Assembly (NCBI GenBank): GCA_963556255.1
Contig: OY744608.1
Coordinates: forward strand, 33,639,654-33,703,653
Length of the DNA: 64,000 bases
DNA from: Allolobophora icterica
Lineage: Eukaryota > Annelida > Clitellata > Crassiclitellata > Lumbricidae
Reading direction: 5' to 3'
In this document: positions 46,167 to 57,356 of the stretch, in pieces
Position numbering within the stretch: the first letter of the stretch is position 1
Layout of the letters: each line of letters starts with the position of its first letter
Made by a program: the position numbers and the translations under genes
Notes under the pieces: generated by a model
Database searches by the model: none
The model's input: the letters and a program-made list of their open reading frames with translations, nothing else
Told to the model about the DNA's origin: nothing

Positions 46167-46293
46167 TTACATTTCCTTTTTCCAACTACAAAAAGTGGTC
46201 TTGTGGTAGACATGAAACAATCATCCAATATTTGTGTCATGGTGCATTGGAAGTTTACTTTCCAGTGTCCACACTTCTTGATCGCCATTCACT

Positions 46294-46500
46294 TCGTTCC
46301 ACCGTCCGCGGTGACTTACTTGTTCCGTTTGCTCGCACTGCAACCATGCAACAGTGAGCATTCTCCATTGCTGGTCCTACTGTCTGGATTGGCTTTCCTC
46401 TCGAATTGTGGTCTCTTCCTCGAGACACGTCCACCTCTTTCTTCTCTGCTCTTAAGGCTGTTCTCTTTCACCGAGCTTGGGCTGGGAGTGCCTCTGAATA
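46294..46500 (+). pseudogene. LINE ORF2 C-terminus, best-preserved copy
   Basis: The frame reads RSTVRGDLLVPFARTATMQQ, stop, AFSIAGPTVWIGFPLELWSL, then SALKAVLFHRAWAGSASE and TAG. This is the R-x-F-S-x-x-G/A-P-x-x-W block and the L-K-x-x-L-F terminal block of CR1/L2-like LINEs. Only one in-frame stop (TGA where CGA is expected) breaks it. The 3' UTR GAGCGTGCTATATTA leads into (GATT)n. Confidence 0.75.
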
Positions 46501-46533
46501 GTTACCTTGAAGAGCGTGCTATATTAATGTCTA

Positions 46534-46534
46534 G

Positions 46535-46594
<60 letters not shown>
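46534..46594 (+). repeat. (GATT)n microsatellite at LINE 3' end
   Basis: Fifteen perfect GATT units, the tail of the preceding LINE. Confidence 0.95.
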
Positions 46595-46595
<1 letters not shown>

Positions 46596-46597
46596 AG

Positions 46598-46665
46598 CTC
46601 TTGCATTCTGGTTTGCATTGGCAGGAGATTTGCTCTTGCATTCTGGTTTGCATTGGCAGGAGATT
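46598..46665 (+). repeat. 34-bp tandem duplication
   Basis: GCTCTTGCATTCTGGTTTGC...GGAGATT occurs twice without change (46598 and 46632). Confidence 0.9.
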
Positions 46666-47539
46666 ATTTGTTCATCAGACTTTGTTGTATGTTACCACCC
46701 TTGCCATCGGCCTCTCTACCCTGCCTGATCTTCAGGATCTCGAGTTGGAACTTAGATTGACCTTATCTGCTTTTCTGCTCTTCATTTGAGTTAGCTCCTA
46801 TGATTAAAGTGGTTCCGACGAATTAGCATTTGTGAGTGCTGAAGCAAATCCGGAGATTATGATTCTTGTACCACTTGTCAGAACTATGTACAATAAACTA
46901 AACCATCTGACAACATACACTGATGCATTTATTTCGTCTAAATTATTGAAAAAATTTTTTATGTTGGGTGTTCACTTGCTCATGTACACATTACCTTTGG
47001 GCTATGTTTAATTTATTACTGTTGAAAGTTACTGGCTTTACTCTCAAAAAAAGAGAAAACATGGTTTGCATAACTGCAAAATTGAGAAAACGCATTACAG
47101 TTGGCTACTGTAATTTAAAATAACATCTGTTGCCATAGAGCATTTCAATACAGATGCTACAGAAGAATAAATTACAATGGCATTAGACCTTCTTGAGCCT
47201 GCATTGGGGACAAGCTGAAATCCGGAGGGACCATACTCAAAGCCTGACCATTCTTGAATATGATACCGGTTTTGGTTTAAGTTACATAGTCAGAAGGATA
47301 CTGGTAACACAGATACTTTTAAATGAATATATAGTAAGGCATCAGTTGATCACCCAGTCGGACATGGAATGAATGGTCGAGTGTGTGATAGATGTCTAGA
47401 CATTTTGCTTGAATGTGTAAATTATTTCCCTAAGACTTAACTTGGTGGGAGAAAGCTAAGTCGCCAAGTAGCATTCCCAGGGCAGGTTTTGTTCTTCCTT
47501 CTTTATTGTTAATTTAGTTCATGTTTGGGTTTGCTTTGT
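46666..47539. other. Intergenic or intronic sequence, nothing recognised
   Basis: No supported features; may lie in an intron of the gene starting upstream of 48138. Confidence 0.4.
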
Positions 47540-47760
47540 AATTGTTAGAGTGCTGAACTGTCGACCAACACATCAGGGTTGAAATGCCCACGAAGGCCGA
47601 AAGATGTTTCACAATTTCTTCTCCACATGCATTCCCTAGGAAACTGAGCTATAAAATTAGTACACTGACATTCGTGTCAGTAGAACATTTGAGGCTGCGG
47701 TGAAGAGGACTGGCTACCTGCCCTCTTGTGTCGAGGCTAAAAAGTGATGTTGATAGCACC
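47540..47760 (+). mobile_element. tRNA-derived SINE, family T, old diverged copy
   Basis: TTGTTAGAGTGCTGAACTGTCGACC and GGGTTGAAATGCCC correspond to the A- and B-box parts of the copy at 20987. GTACACTGACATTCGTGTCAGT, GAGGCTAAAAAGTGATG and CCATGGATGCCTC match its body. It has many substitutions. Confidence 0.6.
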
Positions 47761-47799
47761 TATCCTATCCATGGATGCCTCTCAAAATAGACTACTTAG

Positions 47800-48062
47800 A
47801 TGCTCACTTCTTCTACTTCTTCCTCTCCAAATCTTCCCGCTGCTCTTCCTCTTCACATTCGTATTTGCACTCCTCTTCACATTCTTCTTTGCATTTTTCA
47901 CATTCTTTGCATTTTTCTTCACATTCTTCTTCTTCACAGTCTTCCTTGCATTCTACTTCTTCACATTCTTCATATTTTTCCTTCTCATTTTCTACTTCAC
48001 GTTCTTCTTTGCTTTCATTGCATTCTTCACATTTTCCTTCTCATTCTTTGGATCCTTTTTCA
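47800..48062 (+). repeat. Pyrimidine-rich (TTCTTCACATTC)n-like tract
   Basis: Degenerate 12-bp units CTTCACATTCTT with TTTGCATTTTT variants. It immediately precedes the exon at 48138. Phe- and Ser/His-rich frames are artefacts. Confidence 0.75.
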
Positions 48063-48137
48063 TAAAAGTAGCTGAAATAGTTTATTACTTTGAGGCCCAG
48101 AACTTTTATTTGCATGTGCTATATTTATCTTGTGCAG

Positions 48138-48249
48138 GTGAAAGATACACCTTTCTGTCTGTCGGAAGATTCCGCGTTGCTTCATCGTGGACAAAGCCTG
48201 AGTCATTGCCAAAACCCAGGACAACAGCAGACAAAGTCTTCACTCATTG
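48138..48249 (+). CDS. Ser/Pro-rich unknown protein, internal exon a
   Basis: Acceptor TATCTTGTGCAG (48126-48137), phase-0 frame VKDTPFCLSEDSALLHRGQS...KSSLI, donor ATTG|GTACTA. The last base (G) joins AG of the next exon to make a Glu codon, after which the frame is open for 850 nt; this phase match is the main support. Another frame across the same stretch is also open but would break at the next exon. The peptide is polar and Gln/Ser-rich, like the following exons. No domain was recognised. Upstream exons must exist (no start codon here) but were not found. Confidence 0.6.
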
Positions 48250-48812
48250 GTACTAAATCCTTTGGTTGAAAAAAATCTGTGGTAAAGCAATGTTCTGAAA
48301 TAGATTTCTATTATACAAACAATAACTTATTAATTATTACAATGTTTCACAATTTTTGCTTTAGCATTTTTACTGAGTGCCGGTTTTGGAGAATTACAAG
48401 AGATAAAAATGAAATGAGACAGTTTCAGTGAGGTTTTCTTAGAGTTTAAACCAAAAGTCAGACAGGTAGACTGCGAACAGGTACAGTGGATAGTGTTTAG
48501 AATTCGAAGTGATGAAAAAAAGAGGACAATTTGGTATGAGATTTATCCTTTTTTCAGTTTTGAGAAATTGCAAAAATTGTGAATCATAGACAATGTAATT
48601 CAGTTATGTTTCATTAGGGTGTTTGTAGCAGTTTTGAAGAAAAATTATGCGACACTCTTAGTCTTCAATTTTGAATGAGCTACTTCTAGAAATTAACCAT
48701 GGGTAGATGAAGGAATTGATGGAGAATATGATAACTGTATAGTATTTAGCACATAATACATAATGTATGTCATACCATTTATTATTTCATATTTCTTCTG
48801 CTATACTTCTTT

Positions 48813-49015
48813 TGGTGTGTCGGCGATCTTGTTTGACAGGAGGGGAACACGGGACACTTTTGAACTGATCTGGTAAAAAAAGAGGTCACGCGCGAAAAAA
48901 TTCTGTTGACTTTTTTGGTGTTCCTTCAAAATTTGGGGGGGACTAAGTTTTGTGCCCCCTCCCCGTTAAAGGTGGGAGGTCTTGTCCCCCTAGACCCCCA
49001 GGATCGCCGCCGCTG
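48813..49015 (-). mobile_element. hAT-like MITE, family D, copy 2 (intronic, inverted)
   Basis: About 203 bp, opposite to copy 1: TCGGCGATCTTGTTTGACA at the left, GATCGCCGCCGCTG at the right. ACTTCTTT (48805-48812) and ACTTCTTG (49016-49023) match at 7 of 8. TTTTGAACTGATCTGGT and GTCTTGTCCCCC are shared with copy 1. It lies in the intron between exons a and b of the gene at 48138-57138. Confidence 0.8.
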
Positions 49016-49179
49016 ACTTCTTGATTCTCTTTGTTTGAGCACGTTGATGGGTTTATAGGTGATGGTTCGAATCTAACTCAAGCCGCTGCGTAGCGACCCA
49101 GCACCATCGATGTTCTGTCGTATGGTCATGTGCACTTCTGAACTTTGTAAGGAGGGCAATATCAAAGTACAGTTGTATT

Positions 49180-49198
49180 GTATTGTATTGTATTATAT
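49180..49198 (+). repeat. (GTATT)n short microsatellite
   Basis: Four TTGTA/GTATT units just before the exon at 49234. Confidence 0.8.
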
Positions 49199-49233
49199 AG
49201 GTGACTGTATTGTTGTTCATTTGTTATTTTAAG

Positions 49234-50083
49234 AGAATCTGCGGTTGGACGAAAATCAGTCGGAACAGCCTCGAAGCACTCCTTTTGTTCAGCAAACGCC
49301 TTCTGTTGATGCAATCTTTCATGCCAGTGACTCACAAAGTCACAGACAGGTGTCGAAGAATTATCTTCAATTGTCTAGCGGTGGACCACCATCAGCATCA
49401 GCTGCACTGCCACCAAAAACCGACCAAACAAAGTGCCCAACAAGACATCAGAACCAGAAATCGACACCACGCCTTTCTGTGCACAAGCACACACCGATCA
49501 ACACGTCCACTGGATCGAGCACAAGCGGAGTCGAGATCAGCTCGTCGAGCTCACGTTCTGATCTTCCGCATTATCCATGCCGGAAAAACGTCCAGATCAT
49601 TGAGTCATCATACGATGCGGAGGACCTGAGCAGTCCAGAGGATACTGACAATCCCCTCAACTTCTATCGCTCACCAAGCTTTAAGAAAGCGATCGAAAGA
49701 GGCAGTTCACCTGAATACGACGATCTTTACGCTGTCGGTAGAAGTGCACATGCCGATCTTCTTGAGCCGTTGCCTTATTATCCAGTCCAGCACGAATTGC
49801 AACTCGGTCCATCTGGATTATCTTCAAAAAGTTCAGTTTCAACGAAGGCCTCCTCGCATCTTATCCCACCACCATATCCATTTAACTTGTCTCCTGATAG
49901 TGCTTTGAAGCGCGGAAAGTCTCCAGCTTCGTCCAATCACGAAGAGTCTTCCAAACAGCCTACCATTAGGTCTTTCACAATACCTGAGGCCGAACTTGAC
50001 GCTGTGGTCAAAACAGGAATGGACATGAAAAGGGAGAACACAACAGAATTCGTTAATCAGAACAGTGCCTCCCAAGAGCATGG
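49234..50083 (+). CDS. Ser/Pro-rich unknown protein, internal exon b (largest)
   Basis: Acceptor TTATTTTAAG|AG, then about 283 codons without a stop, to donor CATGG|GTAATA. The encoded part begins NLRLDENQSEQPRSTPFVQQ and is dominated by Ser, Pro, Gln and charged residues with no predicted membrane segment or coiled coil, so it is probably disordered. Noted motifs: a run of six serines in ISSSSSSRSD, an acidic YDAEDLSSPEDTDNP stretch, SPEYDDLY, the tyrosine-rich LPYYPVQ, and one PPPY (LIPPPYPF), a potential WW ligand. The five exons total about 624 residues and are joined in phases 1-2-2-0. I do not recognise the family; the layout would suit a cytoskeletal, centrosomal or signalling scaffold, but that is only an impression. 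Confidence 0.72.
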
Positions 50084-50915
50084 GTAATAGTTTGTTATTT
50101 ATACGAATATTATTTAAACTCCTGTGTTTGTAAATTTTATATGTTCAAACTTCTGCTTCCAGTTGCATACAGCCATTCATTTGGTGAGACATATTGTAGA
50201 TGTGCCATTGTAAATGCAAATATGATGTTATTGTAAAGATCAGAGTTACATTACATTTATATTTTTAATGGCACTGCATGCTGTATATGTGGTTTATGTA
50301 GAAATGTGCTGAAATGGGTAAAGATACTGAATTTTAGATTTGAGTTCTATGTAGATGAAGGCACATACTTGAGAATTTATCATAGATAAGGCAATGTAAT
50401 TGAGCATTTAGTGAACACCTCCATAAGTATTAATCAAAGGCATTGTTCTCAGACTGATGATTGTTTTGGCTGAAGCTTAAGTATAACAACAGCACATGTG
50501 GGAGATTTATTTAGTTGCACTGTTTTGGTGCTATGATACAGTTACACTAGCAGTCCAAGTGGCTACGCAAACTCTGTACAGCTGCATAATATGTAAAGAG
50601 AAGTTGCCTTCTGGATTCTGAATCATGGTTCAGAGGTGAATTACGAATTCGCCTGGATGTAGTGGTAGATAATATTATTGCATTACATTACCTAACTGCT
50701 CTGAGCACATACTGAATAGGGATACATTTTTAGTACTATTTTGTATGTGGCTTCTGAATTCAAAATCAAGGTACAGAGGCGTGTTAGGAATTTGCCTTGT
50801 TAATTTTATCTGTATACAATGCTACATATATCTTCTACTATTATTATTCATTACATTGCCTAACTGCTCTTAACAGACACACTTTTTAGCATTATTGTTA
50901 AATTTGTGATTTTAG
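50084..50915 (+). other. Intron between exons b and c
   Basis: GTAATA...GTGATTTTAG. AT-rich with two related blocks (TTACCTAACTGCTCT and TTGCCTAACTGCTCT at about 50688 and 50862), an internal duplication. Confidence 0.6.
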
Positions 50916-51362
50916 TTCGTCGCCAAGCAGGTGGCGCTGTTTATCAACCCTTACTGAAGAGGAGCTGACAGAGAGTCCAGGCAGTAACTCTCAGAACAGT
51001 ACTAAGCCTCCACTATCACGATTGCCTGCCAAACTTCAGCCTTCTTCCTCACCATCCAAAGTTCGTAAAACAACAGCTGCACCTCGGATGTCTCCTCCTT
51101 CGCCTGCATCTTTGGAGAAAGCTAGGATGTCTCCTCCTTCACCTGCTTCTTTGGGGAAAGCTAGGATGTCTCCTCCTTTGCATGATTCTTTGGGGAAAGC
51201 TAGGATGTCTCCTCCTTCACATGATTCTTTGGAGAGATCTAGGCTGTCATCACGTCTACAGTCACCATTTTTAGCAGCAAATGGAGCAGAGCGAAAGAGT
51301 ACGGTTCTGGCCACAGACGAATCAGCTAACGATGGCTTCTCTTTTCCAAGACGACGAAATTG
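50916..51362 (+). CDS. Ser/Pro-rich unknown protein, internal exon c with 13-residue tandem repeat
   Basis: Acceptor TTGTGATTTTAG; the first base completes a Gly codon from exon b. Donor AATTG|GTGAGA. The frame encodes SSPSRWRCLSTLTEEELTES, a Lys/Ser/Pro-rich linker, and then four 13-residue repeats of consensus RMSPPSPASLGKA (51085-51240), ending in a partial RLSS. Each repeat has Met-Ser-Pro-Pro, a candidate proline-directed kinase site. The tail FSFPRRRNW precedes the donor. The repeat has a 39-bp period at DNA level with few differences between units, so it expanded recently or is being homogenised. Confidence 0.75.
51085..51240 (+). repeat. Coding 39-bp minisatellite, 4 copies
   Basis: Units start at 51085, 51124, 51163 and 51202, each AGGATGTCTCCTCCTT(C/T).. 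or close to it. The period is a multiple of three, so copy-number changes would keep the frame. Confidence 0.95.
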
Positions 51363-54300
51363 GTGAGAACATAGTTAACTGATTACTCTTAGTGGTGTTA
51401 CATTAAAATGCATGAATGTGTTTTCCTTTTTAATTTTAATTATAATTGTTGGTAGGATGGCACAGTGGAAGTCACAGTATGGGCCCTGGGTTCAATCCTG
51501 TTCCAGGGAAGAAAGATACTTTAACCTTTTGAGTCCCAACCACGGGTTCGCCTGCGGTTTCAGATAGCATTTATGTTCTGAGCGCAGGTATATCGCCATG
51601 CATCACCAATGCATAAAACTTATTAGGTATGTGTTAGGTACTTACTAGCATGTTTGGGTTTGACTGGAAGTTTTGGTTGGTGTGACACTATTTAACTATT
51701 TAAAAAGGGGACTGACCCTCCAACAACTCCTATTGTATTATTAACTCCAAGTGGACATAAAGTTATTGATATGCACCCTGGTAGAATTCGTCCAGGCCAA
51801 TGTGAAATGTGTTCCACTGGACCATACAGGAAGCCAAAGAAGCACAAAGAAACGATACTTGGTTGTCAAAAGTGCATGAAACGTCTGTGTCCAGTGGGTT
51901 GCTGGACTGAACTTTATACCAATCATCAGCTACAACAATAATTACAAGTTTTTGTGTTTTCTCATATATTCTATGTCTGGTAGTACTACTCAAAAGCGTA
52001 TCAAAGTTAAGGGATTTTACATCATTTTCGTGAAATAATGCTGGAACTCAAAGGGTTAAGTTGATTTTAAACTTTGCATGTGATTGATATATGGAAATTA
52101 TGTTTCCATTAAATCATGCTGAAAATGATGATGATTTCAGGAAAGCAAGAGTGCAAAGTCAGCCTGTAAATGGTGTGGAGGGATACTGACTATTTCATCC
52201 TTTTGATTATTATGAAGAGAATCATGCAGTGCTATAACCCTGATAGTGACCTAGAAAATGTTTATTATGATTCGACGTTGCTTTGTTGAGTAAGTACATG
52301 TGTTTAGGGGTCATCCATAAAGGACGTCCGCAACGAGGGGGGAGGGAGGGGTCATCGAAATGCGGACAAATGCTGACAAGGGGAAGGGGGTTATGACCAA
52401 TGCCGACGTCCACATCTAAACTTTAAAATTTGATCGTTTTTTAAGCACCACCTTTTTCAACCTTCCCCAAAAGACGAAATGTCAGTGAAGTGATTGCCTA
52501 AAACCTCATGAATGGTATAATCTTTACTGCGACTATAAAGAGGTTTTTATTATTGCACATCCTGCGATATGAAACCCAAACTGTCACTTAAACATGCACA
52601 GTTACTGTAGAATAATTGTAAAAAAAATGATGATAACATTAAAACTTGGCTTAGGTGTGCAGACATCCGCAAAGGGGGAGGGAGGTGGTAAGGTCAAATG
52701 CTGACAAATGCGGACAAGGGGGAGGGAGGGGTCCAAAGTAGGTCATATTTTGCGGACATCCTTTATGGACGACCCCCTAGTAGACCACAAATCCTTCGTG
52801 GCACAGGTGCACCATTCTAATCAAATTGCTGTCATGCATCTCAATAGGAGATTATGAATTTCGTGCTCTCTTGTACTTACAGATGTACCAACTGCACGTC
52901 AATTTAAGAAGTGCATAATTAATACATCATCTAATTAGTTTTGCTCTGCACAGACATGACACCGGTGCACCAATGTATGTGTATGTTCTATTCTATGTTT
53001 ATTTTTATATCTCTTTCTGTAGCACCAATAGAATGTTCTTTGTATAGTGTATGATGTTTGAAGTGTTATTTTTTGGCCGCAATTTGGCTGTTTGTGTGAG
53101 AAATAGTTCACGTAACGCTGCTGCACTCACAAAGTTATCAAAAACTGATGACATGTGTAATTGTTGGAAATACCATCATGAAATCTGTTATAAAAAATTA
53201 GTTGACCCCTCCTCTTAGCGAGATGACGTGCTGTACTTTTCATCTCAGTTTTGGATGGCTGTTAAATATTTTATTTTAATGACTTGATGTCATTTGTTTT
53301 AGGTATTCAACAAACATCTAATCAACTTATTTGAAGTTTTAAGTTAATTAATTAATTGGCATGATCAATCATGCCTAATTAATTGGCATTAATAGCAGTA
53401 ACAGCTTTGCTTGGCCCTCTGTTGCAGTACAGAAGCTGATTTTTAGCTATTGAAATTTGTCTGTCGTAATTTTAATCTCGAAATTTCTACATTGCCAAAA
53501 AACGCGAAGTCGCAGGAACCTGGTTATTCGCAGGCTCTTTGTCAAATCATAATTGATTGACGGGGATGCAAACAGAAACCATAGTGACAGTTATTTGATG
53601 ACTTAATATGAATCTAAACTATCGGTTGATTTTCTGCTTTGTGAACTGCATGAGCAGGACACTTCAACAGTGTATGTTATTCGAACCTCTGGCATCCGAG
53701 TCACTCCCTAGATGGCAGTAGCGTTATTGAGAAAATGTGACTGCATTTGGTGGAATTATGTATGCCTTTAACCACGAGCTGCATTGGTTTCCCAGTCGCT
53801 TTTAGTACACTCTCGTCATTAAAGTGTTAAACTCACTGCCAGAGGCAGGTAGTATTTAAAGAAGTGCATAATTAATACATCATGTCTGAATGTTGAAATG
53901 TCTTTAATAAAAACAGCTAAATTACACTAATCTCGGATTGTGTGAAATATAAGAAAATTAGAGTTATGTTTTAAGTTTCCATGAATATACCTGATGGTTA
54001 TACTGTCATTATTCTTTAATTAAATTCTTTGCTTTAATATTTATGAATCTAAGATTTGTTTATTTTCATGCTTACTTTGTATGGAAATTTGTAGATCTGT
54101 GTTAGTAACTCTGTATGATTAAGACGAGTTTAGAGAAATCTTTGATGGTTATTTATGATTAAGGTCCTTGACAAGAAGCATGAATACCTTTTGGTGGAAA
54201 TCTGTGACACCTGTGAATTTGTTTCTGTGGGCGTCTGTTAGCAAGATACTCATGATGAAACATAAAGATGAGGTCTGCGTACTGGAGGCAAAAAATCCAC

Positions 54301-54408
54301 GTCCATTATCCGGAACCTTAAGTTGCAGAACTTGGAAGATTTTTATTATTCTCAGGTTTCTAAGCCAATTTTATGTTCATAATTTGACTATTGTCTATGA
54401 TTCTCTAG
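51363..54408 (+). other. Intron between exons c and d
   Basis: GTGAGA...GATTCTCTAG. It contains the TA-flanked element at 52307-52777. TTAATTAATTAATTGGCATG near 53344 is duplicated locally. No other gene recognised. Confidence 0.55.
52307..52777. mobile_element. MITE with about 28-bp TIRs and TA flanks (ISL2EU- or mariner-like)
   Basis: The left end GGGGTCATCCATAAAGGACG... and right end ...GCGGACATCCTTTATGGACGACC(CCC) are inverted copies over about 28 bp with few mismatches, and TA stands on both sides (52305-52306 and 52778-52779). Subterminal GGGGGAGGGAGG and AATGC(G/T)GACAA repeats occur at both ends. The 471 bp are non-coding. The superfamily cannot be fixed without a relative that has a transposase. 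Confidence 0.7.
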
Positions 54409-54658
54409 TGCTGAACATATCCTTCCATCTCTTTCAACCGGTGCCAAAACGTCTTTCGCAATCGAGGACAGAAATCGATCTCCAACTAGCGTCCTGTCAG
54501 GCATCTGCCAAGGTTCTGTCGATGAGATGGAAGATATTCGTACAGAACAGAAACCCAAGGCTTCCAAAGCAGAACCAACTGTGGATAAAGTTTCATCCCT
54601 TGGAAAGGCCAGAAGAAAATCCTTGCAGGAGATGCGGCATATTTGCAACAATGCTGAG
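54409..54658 (+). CDS. Ser/Pro-rich unknown protein, internal exon d
   Basis: Acceptor GATTCTCTAG; the first base completes a Cys codon. Donor GAG|GTAAAA, phase 0. It encodes AEHILPSLSTGAKTSFAIED, then RNRSPTSVLSGICQGSVDEM and a Lys/Glu-rich end, SSLGKARRKSLQEMRHICNN, which could be helical. KARRKS is a potential basophilic-kinase or nuclear-localisation-type basic patch. It is open across 83 codons in exactly the required frame. Confidence 0.7.
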
Positions 54659-54845
54659 GTAAAAATTCAGGGTAAATCAGTTTCTGCGCTGTCAGCATGT
54701 AATACGTTTTGTGTTGTTGATGTTATATATATTTTTTCATTTATTGAAGAAAACTGGATGGCACCCTGGAAATTGATATGTTGAGATTGCTGTTTTTGAC
54801 ACCTGTCTCACAAGTAACTGGACAAGTGACAAGACTGACACTGGC

Positions 54846-55139
54846 ATGTATTTATTTGTGTATGTATGCATGTATGTATGTAGGGATGTATGTATGTATG
54901 TATGTATGTATGTATGTATGTATGTATGCATGCATGCATGTATGTGTGCATGTGTGTATGTATGTATGTGTATGTATGCATGCATGTATGTATGTATGGA
55001 TGTATGGATATATGGATGTATTTAAGTGTATGGAGGTAGGCAGGAAGGTATGCCTGTATGTATGTTTGTATGTATGTATGTATGTATGTATGTATGTATG
55101 TATGTATGTATGTATGTATGTATGTATGTATGTATGTAT
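54846..55139 (+). repeat. (GTAT)n microsatellite with GCAT variants
   Basis: About 290 bp. Cys-Met-Tyr-Val and His-Thr-Tyr-Ile frames are artefacts. Confidence 0.95.
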
Positions 55140-55311
55140 AAAGACACTACTTACATTTTTTTATGTTTCAAGGCAGTTTAGTAATATCTATGAAAGAATC
55201 TCTTGAAATCTTTGCACTTATGGTGATCTAACTGATTTCTGCACATGTAACTTAAACCGCTTTGTACCTATGGTAAGCTTACTGATTTATACAGGTGTAG
55301 TCTAAGCCACT

Positions 55312-55560
55312 CTAGTGTAAACAGGTAATGTGTGTTGAGATTGGTCTGACAAACGGTATATACACCAAGGGAAGATTGTTCCAAAAGGAAGGCCCAATCC
55401 ATGAAAAAGCAATGCACCTAAGTTGATATGCATAGTTAGGCACTTGCAGATCCCAATGGGTTGTGAATTGTGGTGGCAGGAAACTTGGCTGACTTGATAG
55501 TGAAACGTGCAACTTGCTGATATTTTGGCGTGAGGGAGTGCCGGCAGGGATTGGTGGAGA
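55312..55560 (-). pseudogene. LINE ORF2 C-terminal fragment
   Basis: The minus-strand frame includes LRCIAFSWIGPSFWNNLP, the conserved R-x-F-S-x-x-G-P-x-x-W-N-x-L-P block, preceded by SFLPPQFTTHWDLQVPNYAY. It is 5' truncated and inside the intron, opposite to the host gene. Confidence 0.6.
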
Positions 55561-56047
55561 AGGATCATTTGGAAGAAAGCATGGCCTTTTCGATGGTTTA
55601 TGTATCAGACTATCTGATCTAATCGATGGTTGCTAAGGATTCATATGGAATTTCTTTAATTTCTGAAATGTAAGAATTTAAAGGAATCTATGGGTGGTGA
55701 GAATTGTGTATGTGAAGCCAAATTGTTGTTTTCTCTGTTTTCTTATTCTGCAGTTTCTTTGGGATAATCAGTTTCATTTGTCTTAGAAAATTATGCATTT
55801 AAAGTTTGTCTGTAATTGACATGGTAAGTTAGACAACGTACCTGGTTTTAGACCATTAACTGGAACACAAGTTTTGGGGAGCTTACATAATATTCCATCT
55901 TGAGATTCTTTTCAAAATATGAATGTTGGTCAGATGGATAAAGGAAATGGGTTTCTCTGGAAGACTTAACGTATATTTTCTGATGAAATCACTGAGTTTT
56001 CTGTTGGAAATTATCCTGAGTTGGTCCAACAGAAAAAATGGCATGCC

Positions 56048-56325
56048 CAATAAATAGTCTAGTAATTGGCATGCTGGACTGTCAACTGAGAAGTTGGGGG
56101 TTCAAATCCGTGCCAGGGTAGGAATTTCTTAGAATTCTGCTCCATCTCCACCCCCTAGTTGACTCATCTACAATGAGTACACTGACCGTACATTGTCAGT
56201 GGGAAGATCAATAGGCGAGGGAGTGGACTGACCACTTGCACTTATGTATGCTGAGGCTAAGAAAAATGAAGTCGCTAACACTTCATACCCATGGCTGCCT
56301 CAGGACTATCTTAAGGGACTGTTAT
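56048..56325 (+). mobile_element. tRNA-derived SINE, family T, intermediate copy
   Basis: TAGTCTAGTAATTGGCATGC and GGGGGTTCAAATCCGTGCCA are the box A/B region; CCACCCCCTAG, ATGAGTACACTGACC, GTCAGTGGGAAGAT and AAGTCGCTAACACTTCATAC match the body of the copy at 20987. It lacks the (TTC) tail. Confidence 0.75.
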
Positions 56326-56926
56326 CAGCTTCTCTCTTCAGTAGAGAAAAAATTCTGTCTGCTCTGATGTGTTGAAGCAAGTATCTGCAGGTTAATATCA
56401 ACAAAAGATGGATTTCACTTAGCTGGCTGCTTCTAATATGCATAACTCATGGCTGTAAACTGGGCCTGTGCTAGACAAGGAAGCAGTAACAATGTGTGAA
56501 CAAGCTTGTTAACGCTTTGTGTGCAGTTTCGGACCAGCTTGCAAAAGCAGCCTGGGAAATTTGGTCATTGGCGGCCCACATTATCGAGTGCCGAAGGTAT
56601 GAAACCTTTCAGGATAATGGGGCATGGGTGATGCCCCACCCGACAATGATTTTAGTAACTAAACTGTATGGAAAACTAATTTCTCTCATTGTTAATGGGT
56701 TAACAAACCTGCTCGTTTTCTTGGATTTCTGGGTGTTAAAGGAGTCTACTTGTTCGTGTACAATTATCGTGAACATTTTATTTTCAGATTGCAACTCATA
56801 AATTGCCCAACTCATAAGAATAATTTGAATTTTGGTTCTGCAGTCCAATGGGTTTTAAAAGTTGGTCGTCCAGTGATGTGTTATTTAGAATTTATTGGAT
56901 GTTATTTTTATTTGATTGTTCTGAAG

Positions 56927-57138
56927 ATACCTGGAGATGAGGCATCTGAGAATGCAAAGTCACCGGATGATGACCAAAGCATCTTTGGTTCTGAACTCTA
57001 CTTGACTGCAGATCCAAGTGAAGACAGTCTCAGTGAGGCTGCATTTTCTCCCAGAGAATCCATCTTCCCAAGCCTGTCCGATTCAATGCTGGCACAAATG
57101 GGACTCCGATCCGATGGCTCCAACTCCACCAAAGGCCT
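56927..57138 (+). CDS. Ser/Pro-rich unknown protein, internal exon e
   Basis: Acceptor CTGAAG|ATA, phase 0 as demanded by exon d. Donor GGCCT|GTGAGT, phase 2. It encodes IPGDEASENAKSPDDDQSIF, then GSELYLTADPSEDSLSEAAF and SPRESIFPSLSDSMLAQMGL, acidic and Ser-rich. Further exons must follow, since the donor is strong and no stop is encoded, but none was recognised before 64000. Confidence 0.68.
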
Positions 57139-57356
57139 GTGAGTTATGTTTGTTTTACTGCACTGTCTTGGAAATTTAGAGATTTTCAGTTTGTTTGTTG
57201 TTGGAATTAAGGATTTGTCGAGCAGTTGTTCAGAGGAAGAAAGCTCTTAATCTGACAATGCAAGAGAGTGATTTCAACTACTGAAATAACTTAACATAAA
57301 TGAAAACTTGTAAAGTGCAACTTCAAGGAAAACTCATCAGTAATGCTTCAGATCCA

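Larger units (their letters stand above)
54659..56926 (+). other. Intron between exons d and e
   Basis: GTAAAA...GTTCTGAAG. It contains (GTAT)n, a LINE 3' fragment (minus strand) and a family T SINE. The acceptor (TTATTTTTATTTGATTGTTCTGAAG) has a reasonable pyrimidine tract. Confidence 0.5.

Noticed and set aside
47744..48256. 170-codon Phe-rich frame crossing 48138
   Set aside because: Its first two thirds are a pyrimidine repeat; the real exon starts at the acceptor inside it and uses a different frame that fits the next exon.
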